Positions 50,695 to 59,500 of a DNA stretch of 64,000 nt are shown one piece after another. The position numbers and the translations under genes were made by a program. The notes below the pieces were generated by a model, which saw only the letters and a program-made list of their open reading frames with translations, did no database searches and was not told the DNA's origin. Origin of the DNA: Nocardia sp. (GTDB lineage: Bacteria > Actinomycetota > Actinomycetes > Mycobacteriales > Mycobacteriaceae); the NCBI RefSeq assembly GCF_025465275.1, contig NZ_JAODNK010000031.1:1-64000 (forward strand). Reading direction: 5' to 3'. Within the stretch, counting starts at the first letter, position 1; each line of letters begins with the position of its first letter.

Positions 50695-52113
50695 TCAGGC
50701 GTTGAGCCGCGTCGGGATGTGTGCGTAGCCACGGAATGTCGTGTTCGGCCCGAGTATCGGCCTCCCGGCGAGCGTCATATCGGGGAACCGGTCGAACAGC
50801 TTGCGCAGCCCGATCTCGCCCTCCAGACGCGCCAGCGGGGCGCCGATGCAGAAGTGCGCGCCCGAGCCGAATCCCAGGTGGTCCCTGGCATTTTCGCGGG
50901 TGATGTCGAACCGGGTCGGTTCGGGGAAGACCTCGGGATCGCGGCTCGCGCCGGCCAGCAGCACCGCGACCATCCGCCCACGCGGGATCGGCACCCCGGC
51001 GACCTCGGTGTCGCGGGCGGGGTAGCGAACGGTGAACTGCACCGGAGCGTCGATGCGCAGGATCTCTTCGATCGCATTGCGCCAGCGTTCGGGCTGGGCG
51101 CCCAGCAGTTCGAGTTGATCGCGGTCGCCGAGTAGCCGCACGGTGCCGGCGCCGATCAGGGTCACGGTGGTCTCGAATCCGGCGAACAGCAGCAGCCCGG
51201 CGACCGACACCAGTTCGGCCTCGCTGAGCCCTCCGGCCGGGTCGATGGCCTTTTCGGCATCGGAGGCCGAGACGATGCGGCTGAGCAGATTGTCGCCGGG
51301 GTCGCGCCGCAGCGCGTCGAAGTGCTGCAGCAGCCAGTCGTTCATCTCCCGCAGCGTCGCCGAGATATCGCGGTAGGTCCGGAGGGGGACGCCCCAGTCC
51401 GCGGCGGGCAGGATGCGCTCACCCCAGTCGAGGAAGGTGCTCTGCAATTCCGGTGGGACGCCGAGGATCTCGGCGATCGCCAGCACCGGCAGGGTGCCGG
51501 CGTACTCGGTCACGATATCGACGGTAGCGCCGCCGTGCTGCCGCCGCTCCACCTCGTCGAGCAACTCGGTCGCGATCTGCCCGACCCGGGTTCGCAGTGC
51601 CTCGATCGCCTTGGGGGTGAACGCCTTGCTCGCGATCCGCCGCAGCCGCAGATGGTCGGCGCCATTGTTCATCAGCATCGACGGCCGATCGGTCAACCCG
51701 CCGACGGCGGCGTCATCGCGCGACCACTCGAGTACGGCCTGCATCGGGCGCGGCATCAGTTCTTCGGGTATGCCGGAGCGGAATTCGTCGCCGCGCAGGA
51801 TCTGCATCGCCACGCTGTGGCGCGAGGTCGCCATGACGTACCGGCCCGGCACCACCGGTGCGGCGGTGCGCACCAGGTCGTAATACCCGTACGGATCGGC
51901 CTTCAGTGCCGGGTCGGTGTTCAGGCGGGCGAACATATCGCCGGTGCGGGCGCCGAGTTTCAATGCGACGCCGGGCACGCCCTGCCGGACACCCCAGCGC
52001 ACCGCGGTGCGTACGTCGGAGCGGCTCGGGATGCGCACGCGGCGGGCCGCGGCGGTGAACTGTGCGACTCGGCCGGCCGCTTCCGGGTCGGTGCCGTCAC
52101 GCTGTGTGGTCAT
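50695..52113 (-). CDS. Cytochrome P450 of the BVMO operon
   Basis: A 472-residue P450. LLLFAGFETTVTLIGAG is the I-helix, EEILR the ExxR, and FGSGAHFCIGAPLARLEGEIGL the heme loop. The PMQAVLEWSRDDAAVG stretch lies near the substrate site. The start overlaps the BVMO gene by 17 bp, so the two are coupled. Such a P450 paired with a BVMO and SDR suggests oxidation of an alicyclic, terpenoid or steroid ketone; this is inferred. Confidence 0.92.
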   Translation of the reverse strand: MTTQRDGTDPEAAGRVAQFTAAARRVRIPSRSDVRTAVRWGVRQGVPGVALKLGARTGDMFARLNTDPALKADPYGYYDLVRTAAPVVPGRYVMATSRHSVAMQILRGDEFRSGIPEELMPRPMQAVLEWSRDDAAVGGLTDRPSMLMNNGADHLRLRRIASKAFTPKAIEALRTRVGQIATELLDEVERRQHGGATVDIVTEYAGTLPVLAIAEILGVPPELQSTFLDWGERILPAADWGVPLRTYRDISATLREMNDWLLQHFDALRRDPGDNLLSRIVSASDAEKAIDPAGGLSEAELVSVAGLLLFAGFETTVTLIGAGTVRLLGDRDQLELLGAQPERWRNAIEEILRIDAPVQFTVRYPARDTEVAGVPIPRGRMVAVLLAGASRDPEVFPEPTRFDITRENARDHLGFGSGAHFCIGAPLARLEGEIGLRKLFDRFPDMTLAGRPILGPNTTFRGYAHIPTRLNA

Positions 52114-53689
52114 GTGCCAGTTCGCTTTTCCGGATCGGAGCCGACGACAGCGGCCGGGTAGCGCTGGTGAAGGAGTAGTCCGACAGCGGTGAGCGCCGGG
52201 AAAACCGATTCATCTGGCTGACCGTTTGCGGCCGGTAGTACCGGGCCTCACCCTTGGAGTTGACGAAGTAGGTGCGAATCTTGGGCTGGCATTCGGTGGC
52301 GTAGAGACGAACCACCTTGCCCTGGTGCTGCATTCGCCGGACCCACCCGGCAAAAGCGGCATCGGTTACCTCGGCCACGGGATATCCCCGCCGCCGTGAT
52401 TCGGCGATGATGCGAACCGCATGCCGGGCAACGGCTTCCACATAGACCTGCCAGGACTGTCCCTGATTTCCCTCGGGCCCCACCAGGACCCACCGATTGG
52501 GCAGGCCCGGCAGTGCGCAGCCGCCGTAGGTGCGCATCTCATGGGTTCGGTAGTAGGTGCCCAGATCGAATCCGTCGCGACCGACGACCGCGCCCACCCG
52601 GTAGGACTCCGGATCGGTGAACAGTTCGTAGCCGGTAGCGGTGACCAGCAGATCGACCTCGCGATGGGTGCCGTCCGCGGTCTGGATTCCGGTCTCGGTG
52701 ATGCGCGTGATGGGTGAGGTCACCAGTGTCACCGCACCGGAGTCGATCGATTGCAGGAAGTTGTCCGACATCACCGGCCGGCGGGCCAGGACACCATAGG
52801 ACGGCATGAGCTGCTCGCGTGTCGTCTCGTCGGCGATCGTGTCGCGCAAGAGCTTTCGGTACCAGCGGCGTGCCAGCACGTCATATTTGGGAATCACCCT
52901 CCGCAGCAACGATTCCGGCAGCAGCGGCAGGACATGGAACAGCATGAACAAGGCGACGTTCATGAATCCGGCCATGATCGAATTGATCCCGGTGAGCGCG
53001 AACCGGTTGTCCAGGAAGCGCTGGGCGCGTGCCGACAGCTGCCGGTTGGATTTGGGGATCACCCACGAGGGCGTGCGCTGGTAAGAGTGGACCGACTCGG
53101 CACTCTGTGCCACGGCGGGCGCGATCTGCGCCCCGCTCGACCCGGTGCCGATGACTGCCACCCGCTTGCCCGAATAGTCATACGAGTGGTCCCAGTGGTT
53201 GGGGCGCAATACTTTTCCGGTGAAGTCGGCCAGTCCGGCGATGTCGGGACCCGGCTTGGGATTGATGTACCCGCCGACAGCGCTGATGACATAGCGGGCG
53301 CGCACCGGTGCCTTGCCTGCGATGGTGAGTTCCCATTGCGCGCGGCCGGCATCCCAGCGCTCGGCGACGACCTCGCTGTTTCCCCGGAAGTACGGGCGCA
53401 GACCGAGGTCGTCCACGACGCCCAGATTGTATCGATGGATCTCCGATCCCTCGGCGAACACCCTGCTCCACCGTCCGGTTCTGGCGAAGGTGAACTGATA
53501 GCACAGTGACGGGATATCCACCTCGAGGCCGGGATACGTGTTGTCCCGCCATGATCCGCCGAAGTCGTCGGCGCGATCCAAGATCACGAAATTGTCGATC
53601 CCGGCCTCGAGCAGGTAGTGCGCGGTGGCGATCCCTCCCGGTCCGGCTCCGATGACGGCTACTTCGCATTCGGTCACTGTGGGAGGCAT
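52097..53689 (-). CDS. Flavin-containing Baeyer-Villiger-like monooxygenase with altered fingerprint
   Basis: A 530-residue two-dinucleotide flavoprotein. FAD motif GAGPGGIATAHYL (about 14-26), and the BVMO motif GxWxxxxYPGxxxD is present as GGSWRDNTYPGLEVD (44-58). The NADP motif is GTGSSGAQIA. In the usual FxGxxxHxxxWP/D fingerprint, residues 156-167 read FTGKVLRPNHWD: the motif His position is Arg162, while a His sits at 165. It may still be a BVMO or act as an N- or S-monooxygenase. It heads a three-gene operon downstream of a 29-bp dyad. Confidence 0.82.
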   Translation of the reverse strand: MPPTVTECEVAVIGAGPGGIATAHYLLEAGIDNFVILDRADDFGGSWRDNTYPGLEVDIPSLCYQFTFARTGRWSRVFAEGSEIHRYNLGVVDDLGLRPYFRGNSEVVAERWDAGRAQWELTIAGKAPVRARYVISAVGGYINPKPGPDIAGLADFTGKVLRPNHWDHSYDYSGKRVAVIGTGSSGAQIAPAVAQSAESVHSYQRTPSWVIPKSNRQLSARAQRFLDNRFALTGINSIMAGFMNVALFMLFHVLPLLPESLLRRVIPKYDVLARRWYRKLLRDTIADETTREQLMPSYGVLARRPVMSDNFLQSIDSGAVTLVTSPITRITETGIQTADGTHREVDLLVTATGYELFTDPESYRVGAVVGRDGFDLGTYYRTHEMRTYGGCALPGLPNRWVLVGPEGNQGQSWQVYVEAVARHAVRIIAESRRRGYPVAEVTDAAFAGWVRRMQHQGKVVRLYATECQPKIRTYFVNSKGEARYYRPQTVSQMNRFSRRSPLSDYSFTSATRPLSSAPIRKSELAHDHTA

Positions 53690-53740
53690 CGCTATTCACC
53701 TGTGTGCTTTCCGGATCGATCGCTGTGCGCAGAAGTACGT

Positions 53741-53769
53741 ATTGAACAAATTATGACAATGTGTTCAAT
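53741..53769. promoter_or_regulatory. Operator dyad upstream of the BVMO operon
   Basis: ATTGAACA (53741-53748) and TGTTCAAT (53762-53769) are perfect inverted 8-mers with a 13-base AT-rich spacer, 52 bp before the BVMO start and amid A/T-rich promoter-like DNA. A nearby TGTCAAT extends the half-site repeats. The likely regulator is the TetR at 49072-49671. Confidence 0.65.
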
Positions 53770-53816
53770 GTGTCAATGCGCTGGCGCAGGCGGGCATCGT
53801 GCCGCCTTCCGGTGTT

Positions 53817-55250
53817 TCACTCCGCTGTCGCCGCGCTGTCCTCGCTCTCCGGCGCGTCCACGGCCTTCGACAGGTTCACGCTCTCCGGCGCGGGCTTGCG
53901 CGGATTCCAGTGGTTGAACATCAGGTTCAGCAGGAACACCACGATGACCGCGGAGGTGATCGGGCTGCTGGCGATCATCTGGAAATTGACCGGGAACTGG
54001 GTGTAGATCGACGGGGCGACTGCCGGCAGCAGCGCGACGGACAGCGTCACCGCGATGATCAACATATTGTTGGTGCCCTCGAACTGAACCTTGTGCAGAA
54101 CTCGGAGCCCGACCGCGGTCACCATGGCGAACATGACCGTCGCCGCGCCGCCCACCACCGGACCGGGCAGTGCGGCAACAACACTGCCGACCTTCGGAAT
54201 CAGGCCCAGCGCCACCAGCATGCCGCCGCAGGCCGCCACCACCCAGCGGCTGCGGACGCCGGTCAGGCCGACCAGGCCGACATTTTCGGCGAAGGCGGTG
54301 TCGGGGAACGAGTTCATGACCCCGGCCAGTACCGCGGAGAGCCCGTCGGCGGCCAGGCCGCGCGCCAGATCTCCCGGTTCCAGCGGCTTGTCGACCATCT
54401 CCGCCACGGCGACCATGTCCGCGGTCGATTCGGTGAAGGTCACCAGCATGACCACGCACATCGAAATGATCGCGGCGACATGGAATTGCGGTGCGCCGAA
54501 GGTGAACGGCTGCGAGACGCCGAACCAGCCCGCGTGCCCGACGCCCGACAGATCGACCAGGCCCATCGGCACCGCGACCAGTGTGCCGAGCGCGACGCTG
54601 ATCAGCACCGCGAGCTGACTCAGCAGCCCGCGCCCGAACTTGTGGATCAGCACGATGAGGGCGATCACCAGCCCGGCCAGCGCAATGTGTGACATCTGGC
54701 CGTAGTCCGCCGCTTTCGGATCATTACCGGCGATGAGCCCGGCATCGGCCCCGATGAGCGACAGTCCGATCACACAGATCACGCAGCCGGACACCAGCGG
54801 TGGGAAGAACCGGACCACCTTGGCAAAGAACCGGGCGATGGCCAAGCCGAATACCCCGGACACCAGAATCGCACCGTAGACCGTCGGCAATCCGGCCTCG
54901 CCGCCGCCGAATTGCTCGGCGATCAGAATCATGGGGGAGACCACGGTGAAGGTGGCGCCGGCGACCACCGGCAGTCGCACACCGAGAATGCGGCCGATAC
55001 CCACGGCTTGAATGATCGTGACAATGCCTGACACCAGCAAGTCGGCATTGATCAGGACGCCGATGGTGTGTGCGGGCAGTTTCAGTGCGCCGCCGACGAG
55101 CAGCGGCACCGCGACCGCGCCCGCATACATGATCGCCAGGTGCTGCAGGCCGAGCAGTACCAGTCGTGGGGGCCGCGGGACTTCATCGACCGGATGCGGC
55201 GGTGCGGCGGGATCGGATAAACGAGCGGAGCGCGAAAATCGCATGTGCAT
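53817..55250 (-). CDS. NCS2-family nucleobase:cation symporter
   Basis: A 477-residue permease with about 14 helices. QHLAIMYAGAVAVPLLVGGAL and GVRLPVVAGATFTVVSPMI open the NCS2 fold, the QH signature (LGLQHLAIMY) is intact, and ESTADMVAVAEM and NSFPDTAFAENVGLVGLTG carry the family's substrate region. Members carry xanthine, uric acid or uracil. CAGGAGA lies seven bases before the ATG at 55250; the longer frame upstream has no good start. Substrate cannot be distinguished. Confidence 0.85.
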   Translation of the reverse strand: MHMRFSRSARLSDPAAPPHPVDEVPRPPRLVLLGLQHLAIMYAGAVAVPLLVGGALKLPAHTIGVLINADLLVSGIVTIIQAVGIGRILGVRLPVVAGATFTVVSPMILIAEQFGGGEAGLPTVYGAILVSGVFGLAIARFFAKVVRFFPPLVSGCVICVIGLSLIGADAGLIAGNDPKAADYGQMSHIALAGLVIALIVLIHKFGRGLLSQLAVLISVALGTLVAVPMGLVDLSGVGHAGWFGVSQPFTFGAPQFHVAAIISMCVVMLVTFTESTADMVAVAEMVDKPLEPGDLARGLAADGLSAVLAGVMNSFPDTAFAENVGLVGLTGVRSRWVVAACGGMLVALGLIPKVGSVVAALPGPVVGGAATVMFAMVTAVGLRVLHKVQFEGTNNMLIIAVTLSVALLPAVAPSIYTQFPVNFQMIASSPITSAVIVVFLLNLMFNHWNPRKPAPESVNLSKAVDAPESEDSAATAE

Positions 55251-55593
55251 GGCGTGTCTCCTGGACAAGCGGAAATACGGCCGGAACAACCGGGGGGCTA
55301 CATCGAAATGCCATGCGCCGACGTCCGGTTCAGGTCGCAATGACATATCTAACTCCAGAAATGTCACCAGCACTGCGTTTTATGTGATAGTCCAGGTGAA
55401 TCATGCTGAGGATTACCGGCTTTGGTGTGATCCTACAATTGTCCGAGTAATGGCCGGTGCGTTCGGAAATGTGCTCGCAGATCCGCTCAATTCTCGTCCG
55501 CATTCATCGCGGCGGATTTCCGCGCGGATGTTCTCGGCGGCTATGGCGTGCACCCGTTCCGGCGTGCAAAATCGTTGTGCGCGACTGTTCGGA
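55251..55593. other. Intergenic region between permease start and hydrolase end
   Basis: About 340 bp without a supported gene. It holds the permease promoter on the minus strand and AT-enriched stretches around 55330-55440. No palindrome, hairpin or RNA gene was recognised. Confidence 0.5.
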
Positions 55594-56547
55594 CTATGCG
55601 ACGAGGGCGAGATGAGTGGCCTCGGCCCGGCCGTCGCCTGCGCGCGTCATCAGGCGGGTGATCGCCTCGGCGACATGCCTGGGCTGCTCGAGAATCACCG
55701 AGTGGCCGGCGCCCTCGATCATCACGAAATCCGAGTAGTCGACCGCGGCGGCCATGGCGATGGAATGTGACGGCGGCGTCATCAGATCGGCGGAGCCGCA
55801 CAGCACCAAGGTCGGGATCTTCGACAGGGCAGGAAGGGCCCCGGTTTGGTCGTAGCCCAGGAATGCGCTCAAGAAGCCCGCCATTGTGACGATCGGCGTC
55901 TCGTTGTGCATCGCATTGGCGAGGCTGAGCACGCGCGCGCTGACCTTGCGATCACCGAATTCGGCGGTCCGGATAATCGGTCCGAAGACCTTGCAGGCCA
56001 ATAACTTTGCGTGGCGCATCAGGCGCGGGGCGCGCCGCACGGCGGCCTGGAATGCCGAAACGATCGGGTGGCGCAGGAGGCGGCCGAAGCCGGCGTCGGC
56101 CAGCCCGCTCGCGGCGGTCGCGATGAGTGCCACGCCGGCGATGCGGGTGCCGATCTCGTGCGGATTCTGGCTGACGTAGGTCAGGACGGTCATGCCGCCC
56201 ATCGAGTGGCCGACGAGGATGACCGGTCCGGTGGGAGCGACGGCGTCGAGAACCTCGCGCAGGTCGTAGCCGAGTTGCGCGAGATTGTAGGTCTGCCGGG
56301 ACGCCGTGGCGGAGTCGCCGTGGCCGCGGTGGTCGTAGCAGACGACCCGGGCGCCGGGATACCGGCGCAACAGCGCGTCGCGGACGTCGGTCCAGGATTC
56401 GGTGCGCTGGCAATGTCCGTGGAGCAGGACGACGGTGAGCTTCGCATTTCGCGGACCGTATTCACGGACCGCGAGTGCCACACGGTCTTCGGTCGAGACC
56501 GTGGCACGACGTTCGGCCGAGGCGGCAATCGTGCTGGATATCGACAT
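55594..56547 (-). CDS. Alpha/beta hydrolase
   Basis: A 317-residue alpha/beta hydrolase. LLHGHCQRTESWTDV gives the oxyanion region, VCYDHRGHGDS the second strand, and GHSMGGMT the nucleophile elbow (Ser about 114). GSADLMTPPSHS holds the acid, and GAGHSVILEQP the catalytic His. Lipase, esterase or C-C hydrolase; the substrate is not apparent. It is divergent from a universal stress protein across GC-rich palindromes. Confidence 0.88.
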   Translation of the reverse strand: MSISSTIAASAERRATVSTEDRVALAVREYGPRNAKLTVVLLHGHCQRTESWTDVRDALLRRYPGARVVCYDHRGHGDSATASRQTYNLAQLGYDLREVLDAVAPTGPVILVGHSMGGMTVLTYVSQNPHEIGTRIAGVALIATAASGLADAGFGRLLRHPIVSAFQAAVRRAPRLMRHAKLLACKVFGPIIRTAEFGDRKVSARVLSLANAMHNETPIVTMAGFLSAFLGYDQTGALPALSKIPTLVLCGSADLMTPPSHSIAMAAAVDYSDFVMIEGAGHSVILEQPRHVAEAITRLMTRAGDGRAEATHLALVA

Positions 56548-56607
56548 TGGAGGCTCCGGTTCGCTGGTGGTGACCTAACTGTCCGCCGTATTCGCCGCCG
56601 GTATCAG

Positions 56608-56663
56608 GACCCCGAGTGCTGGGGTCGGACCCCCGAGGGGGAGGAGATCACCACCCAAGGTGG
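56608..56663. promoter_or_regulatory. Cluster of GC-rich dyads before a universal stress gene
   Basis: Several dyads overlap: GACCCC-GAGTGCT-GGGGTC (56608-56626), GGGGTC-G-GACCCC (56621-56633), CCCCC-GA-GGGGG (56630-56641) and CCACC-CAA-GGTGG (56651-56663). They lie 90-140 bp before the Usp start. They may bind an oxygen or stress regulator or fold in the transcript. Confidence 0.4.
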
Positions 56664-56743
56664 GGGTTGCCGACAGCGGGTCGAGGCGGCAACGCCGGCG
56701 AGATGGTGGCGTACCTCCGACGGCGGTGAATTAGGCTGGCGTA

Positions 56744-57223
56744 GTGGGCGAGGCAATGACTCCGGGGGCGCAGGGCAATTCCGGCTTCGAGCTGGGTACC
56801 GACGGCCCGCTGGTAATCGCGGTCGGTGTCGACGGCTCCGAGTCCTCGTGGCGGGCAGCCGCTTACGCGGCGGGTCTCGCGAGGCGACAGCACGCCCTGC
56901 TTGCGGTCATTTATGTCCATCCATGGATGGCGATGGTGGCGGCCCTGGGAACCGATGTGCAGTCGATTACGTCGGAGATCGCCGACGACCTGGACCGCGA
57001 GATTCGAGAATCTATCGAGCGGGTCAAGGACATCTACACTATCCGGTGGAAATTCCTCACCCGGCGCGGCGATGCCTTCGCCGAATTGGCAAAGGCCGCA
57101 GACGAACTCGGCGCCGATGCGGTTGTCGTCGGCGCCTCTGCGCAGGCCGGGCACCGACTGGTGGGCTCGGTCGCTATGCGGCTGGTGCGAGCCGGACGCT
57201 GGCCGGTGACCGTCGTGCCGTAG
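56744..57223 (+). CDS. Universal stress protein (single domain)
   Basis: A 159-residue UspA-fold protein. IAVGVDGSESSWRAAAYAAGLARR is the N-terminal strand and helix, and the ATP-binding part is VVGASAQAGHRLVGSVAMRLVRAGRWPVTVVP, where the G-2x-G-9x-G/S region is altered. Such proteins help during hypoxia or stationary phase. GTG at 56744 or ATG at 56756 may start it. Divergent from a hydrolase. Confidence 0.85.
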   Translation: MGEAMTPGAQGNSGFELGTDGPLVIAVGVDGSESSWRAAAYAAGLARRQHALLAVIYVHPWMAMVAALGTDVQSITSEIADDLDREIRESIERVKDIYTIRWKFLTRRGDAFAELAKAADELGADAVVVGASAQAGHRLVGSVAMRLVRAGRWPVTVVP

Positions 57224-57279
57224 TGGTTGGCGGATAGCGCTCGGCAATCTCGCAGATAAGTGGACAGGGAATTTCAGTA

Positions 57280-58440
57280 GTGACGGAACCTCGGCACGAG
57301 GCGCACGAGCGGGCCAGTTGGGCCGAGTTGTTCTTCGATCTGGTGTTGGTGTTCGCGGTGACGCAGGCGGCACATGTGCCGGTCGCGGAACAGAGTTGGG
57401 CCGCCGTGGGCCAGACGGTGTTATTGCTCGCGATCATGTGGTGGTCGTGGGTGGGGACGACATTGACTGTGCACGGAGTGGAGGATTCGAACAGTCAGCG
57501 GATCTTCTTGTTCGCGTGCGGGTTGTGCGTGTTCGTCATCGCGATTACCGCGCCCCATGCGTTCACCGGATACGGCCAGCCGATGCTGCTCGCGGTGGCG
57601 CATCTGGTGTTGCGGCTGCTGCTGTGGGACGCGGTGCGGCGCAAGGGGGCGTTTGCGCAGGCGGGGACCCTCGGCAATTGGATCAACCCGTACACCGTGA
57701 CCCTGATCAGTGCCCTCCTGCTGGTGGGTGCCGCGGCGGCGCCGGCGGGCGGAATTCGCAATGGGCTCTGGATTATTGCGGTCCTGCTGGCCTTCGGTGG
57801 TCCGGCACTGCTGGCGCGGCGGCTCGGGGCCGTGCAGTTCGGTGCGACCCACCTGCCCGAGCGGTTCGGCACCTTCGTCATCATCGCGCTCGGGGAAATG
57901 GTGGCCTCGGTGGGTTCCGCCGCGGCCGAGTCCCAGCTCGGGGTGGTGTCCTGGGGCAGTGTGGTGCTGACCTTCGTGCTCGGTTGTGGGCTGTGGTGGC
58001 TGTACTTCGCCTACGGGTTCTCAGCGGTGGAACATTCGCTGCGCACCAATCAGGTGCGCGGCGGCGTGGTGCGAGATGTGCTGAGCTATGGGCACCTACT
58101 GCTGGTGGTCGGCCTGGTCCTGGTCGCGGTGGGTGCGCGCACCATGGTCGGGGCGCCGACCGCGATTCCGCACGGAGTCACCGGATACCTACTACCGATG
58201 GGCGCCGCGCTCTACGTGTCGGCATTCTGCTTCACCCGCTGGCGCATGTTCGGCGCGCCCACCGTGGGCAGAACCAGCACAGCACTGGTACTCGCCGCGC
58301 TCGCCGCAGCCGCACCGTTGCTGCCGGAGATCGTGATGCTGTCCCTCGTGACCGCGATCCTCCTCGCGCTCAATGGCTACGAGCACTGGACGGTGGCAAC
58401 GGGCCGCCCGTTAGTCCTGCTCCGCCGCCCGGCGATCTAG
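57280..58440 (+). CDS. LtrA (low temperature requirement A) family membrane protein
   Basis: A 386-residue protein with about ten transmembrane segments. RASWAELFFDLVLVFAVTQAAH is the LtrA signature (WxELFFDLVxV) and PERFGTFVIIALGEMVASVG is the second family motif. LtrA-type proteins affect growth at low temperature in Listeria; mechanism is unknown. Located between two universal stress genes on the same strand. Confidence 0.85.
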   Translation: MTEPRHEAHERASWAELFFDLVLVFAVTQAAHVPVAEQSWAAVGQTVLLLAIMWWSWVGTTLTVHGVEDSNSQRIFLFACGLCVFVIAITAPHAFTGYGQPMLLAVAHLVLRLLLWDAVRRKGAFAQAGTLGNWINPYTVTLISALLLVGAAAAPAGGIRNGLWIIAVLLAFGGPALLARRLGAVQFGATHLPERFGTFVIIALGEMVASVGSAAAESQLGVVSWGSVVLTFVLGCGLWWLYFAYGFSAVEHSLRTNQVRGGVVRDVLSYGHLLLVVGLVLVAVGARTMVGAPTAIPHGVTGYLLPMGAALYVSAFCFTRWRMFGAPTVGRTSTALVLAALAAAAPLLPEIVMLSLVTAILLALNGYEHWTVATGRPLVLLRRPAI

Positions 58441-58510
58441 CTACTGCGCCGCATCCAGGTAGCGTCGGAGCCAAGTGACGAGGCCGCTGTGGCGCAGGAG
58501 GAGGATTGCG

Positions 58511-59359
58511 ATGGATGTCAACCGCCCGATCGTTGTCGGAATCGATGGTTCGGATGCCGCCTTGACGTCGGTGCGCTGGGCTGCGATTGATGCCGTTCGG
58601 CACGGCTGCCCGTTGCACCTCGTGTATGCCGGAGTGCCGGCAGCGGAGTCGGGCCCGATCTCTGCTGATCGAGAAATTCTGCGGCGGGACGGGGATGCGG
58701 TTGTCGCGCAGGCGACCGCGGCGGCGATCGAGGCCGCCGCGCCGGTCGGGACCGTTGATATCAAGGCGTTTGTTGTCGATACGCCGTCGATTTCGGTCCT
58801 GGTCGATTTCTCCGAGAATGCCCGGCTCCTGGTTGTCGGTGCGGGCGGGCTCGGCTCGAGTGTGCTCGGTTCGGTGAGCAGTGCGGTGGCGCGGCGGGCG
58901 CACTGTCCGGTCGCGGTGGTCCCCGCTGCCGGCGCTGACAGTGGCAAGAAGCCCGGTCCGGTGGTGGTCGGTGTCGACGGATCGGCGTACAGCACGGTGG
59001 CCATCGAGATCGGCTTCGACGAAGCGTCGTCGCGGTCGGCGGAACTTGTTGCCGTGCATGCCTGGACTCGGCCAATGTTGCACGGCACCCGTCCTGAACT
59101 GGAGGAAGAGCCCGAGGCGCTGCTGGCGGCGAATCTCGCCGGTTACGCCGAACGCTATCCCGAGGTCGAGGTCCACCGGGTTGTCGTCGAAGGCTATGCG
59201 GTCGATCACCTGATCGAGCGCGCCGCGAGCGCGCAGCTCATGGTGCTCGGAAGTCATGGGCGGAACGCGCTGTCCGCCATGATTATCGGCTCGACGAGTC
59301 AGGCGGTGCTGGACGAGATCAACTGCCCAACCATCATCGCCCGCCCGTCGGCCGGCTGA
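58511..59359 (+). CDS. Tandem-domain universal stress protein
   Basis: A 282-residue protein with two Usp folds. First: IVVGIDGSDAALTSVRWAAIDA near residue 7, with VVGAGGLGSSVLGSVSSAVARRAHCPVAVVP. Second: VVVGVDGSAYSTVAIEIGFDEA near 154, with VLGSHGRNALSAMIIGSTSQAVL. The second domain's GSHGRN-9x-GSTS motif is canonical for ATP-binding Usp. AGGAGGAGGA precedes the ATG at 58511. Common in mycobacteria under dormancy control. Confidence 0.9.
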   Translation: MDVNRPIVVGIDGSDAALTSVRWAAIDAVRHGCPLHLVYAGVPAAESGPISADREILRRDGDAVVAQATAAAIEAAAPVGTVDIKAFVVDTPSISVLVDFSENARLLVVGAGGLGSSVLGSVSSAVARRAHCPVAVVPAAGADSGKKPGPVVVGVDGSAYSTVAIEIGFDEASSRSAELVAVHAWTRPMLHGTRPELEEEPEALLAANLAGYAERYPEVEVHRVVVEGYAVDHLIERAASAQLMVLGSHGRNALSAMIIGSTSQAVLDEINCPTIIARPSAG

Positions 59360-59500
59360 TTCTCTGCGCTACTGCATCAATGGAGCAAACGGTACATATC
59401 GTGTGCGCGGGCACGATTTGGGCAGCAGGTACTTCGCGGCAGCGCACTGCCAATCTGGTCGGTACGCCGTGAAACCGGCTCTCCGGGAGGTACTCTCGTT

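Noticed and set aside
56608..56633. DosR/DevR box before the universal stress gene
   Set aside because: The palindromes are GC-only and lack the usual GGGACT/AGTCCC core, so they were listed only as unassigned dyads.
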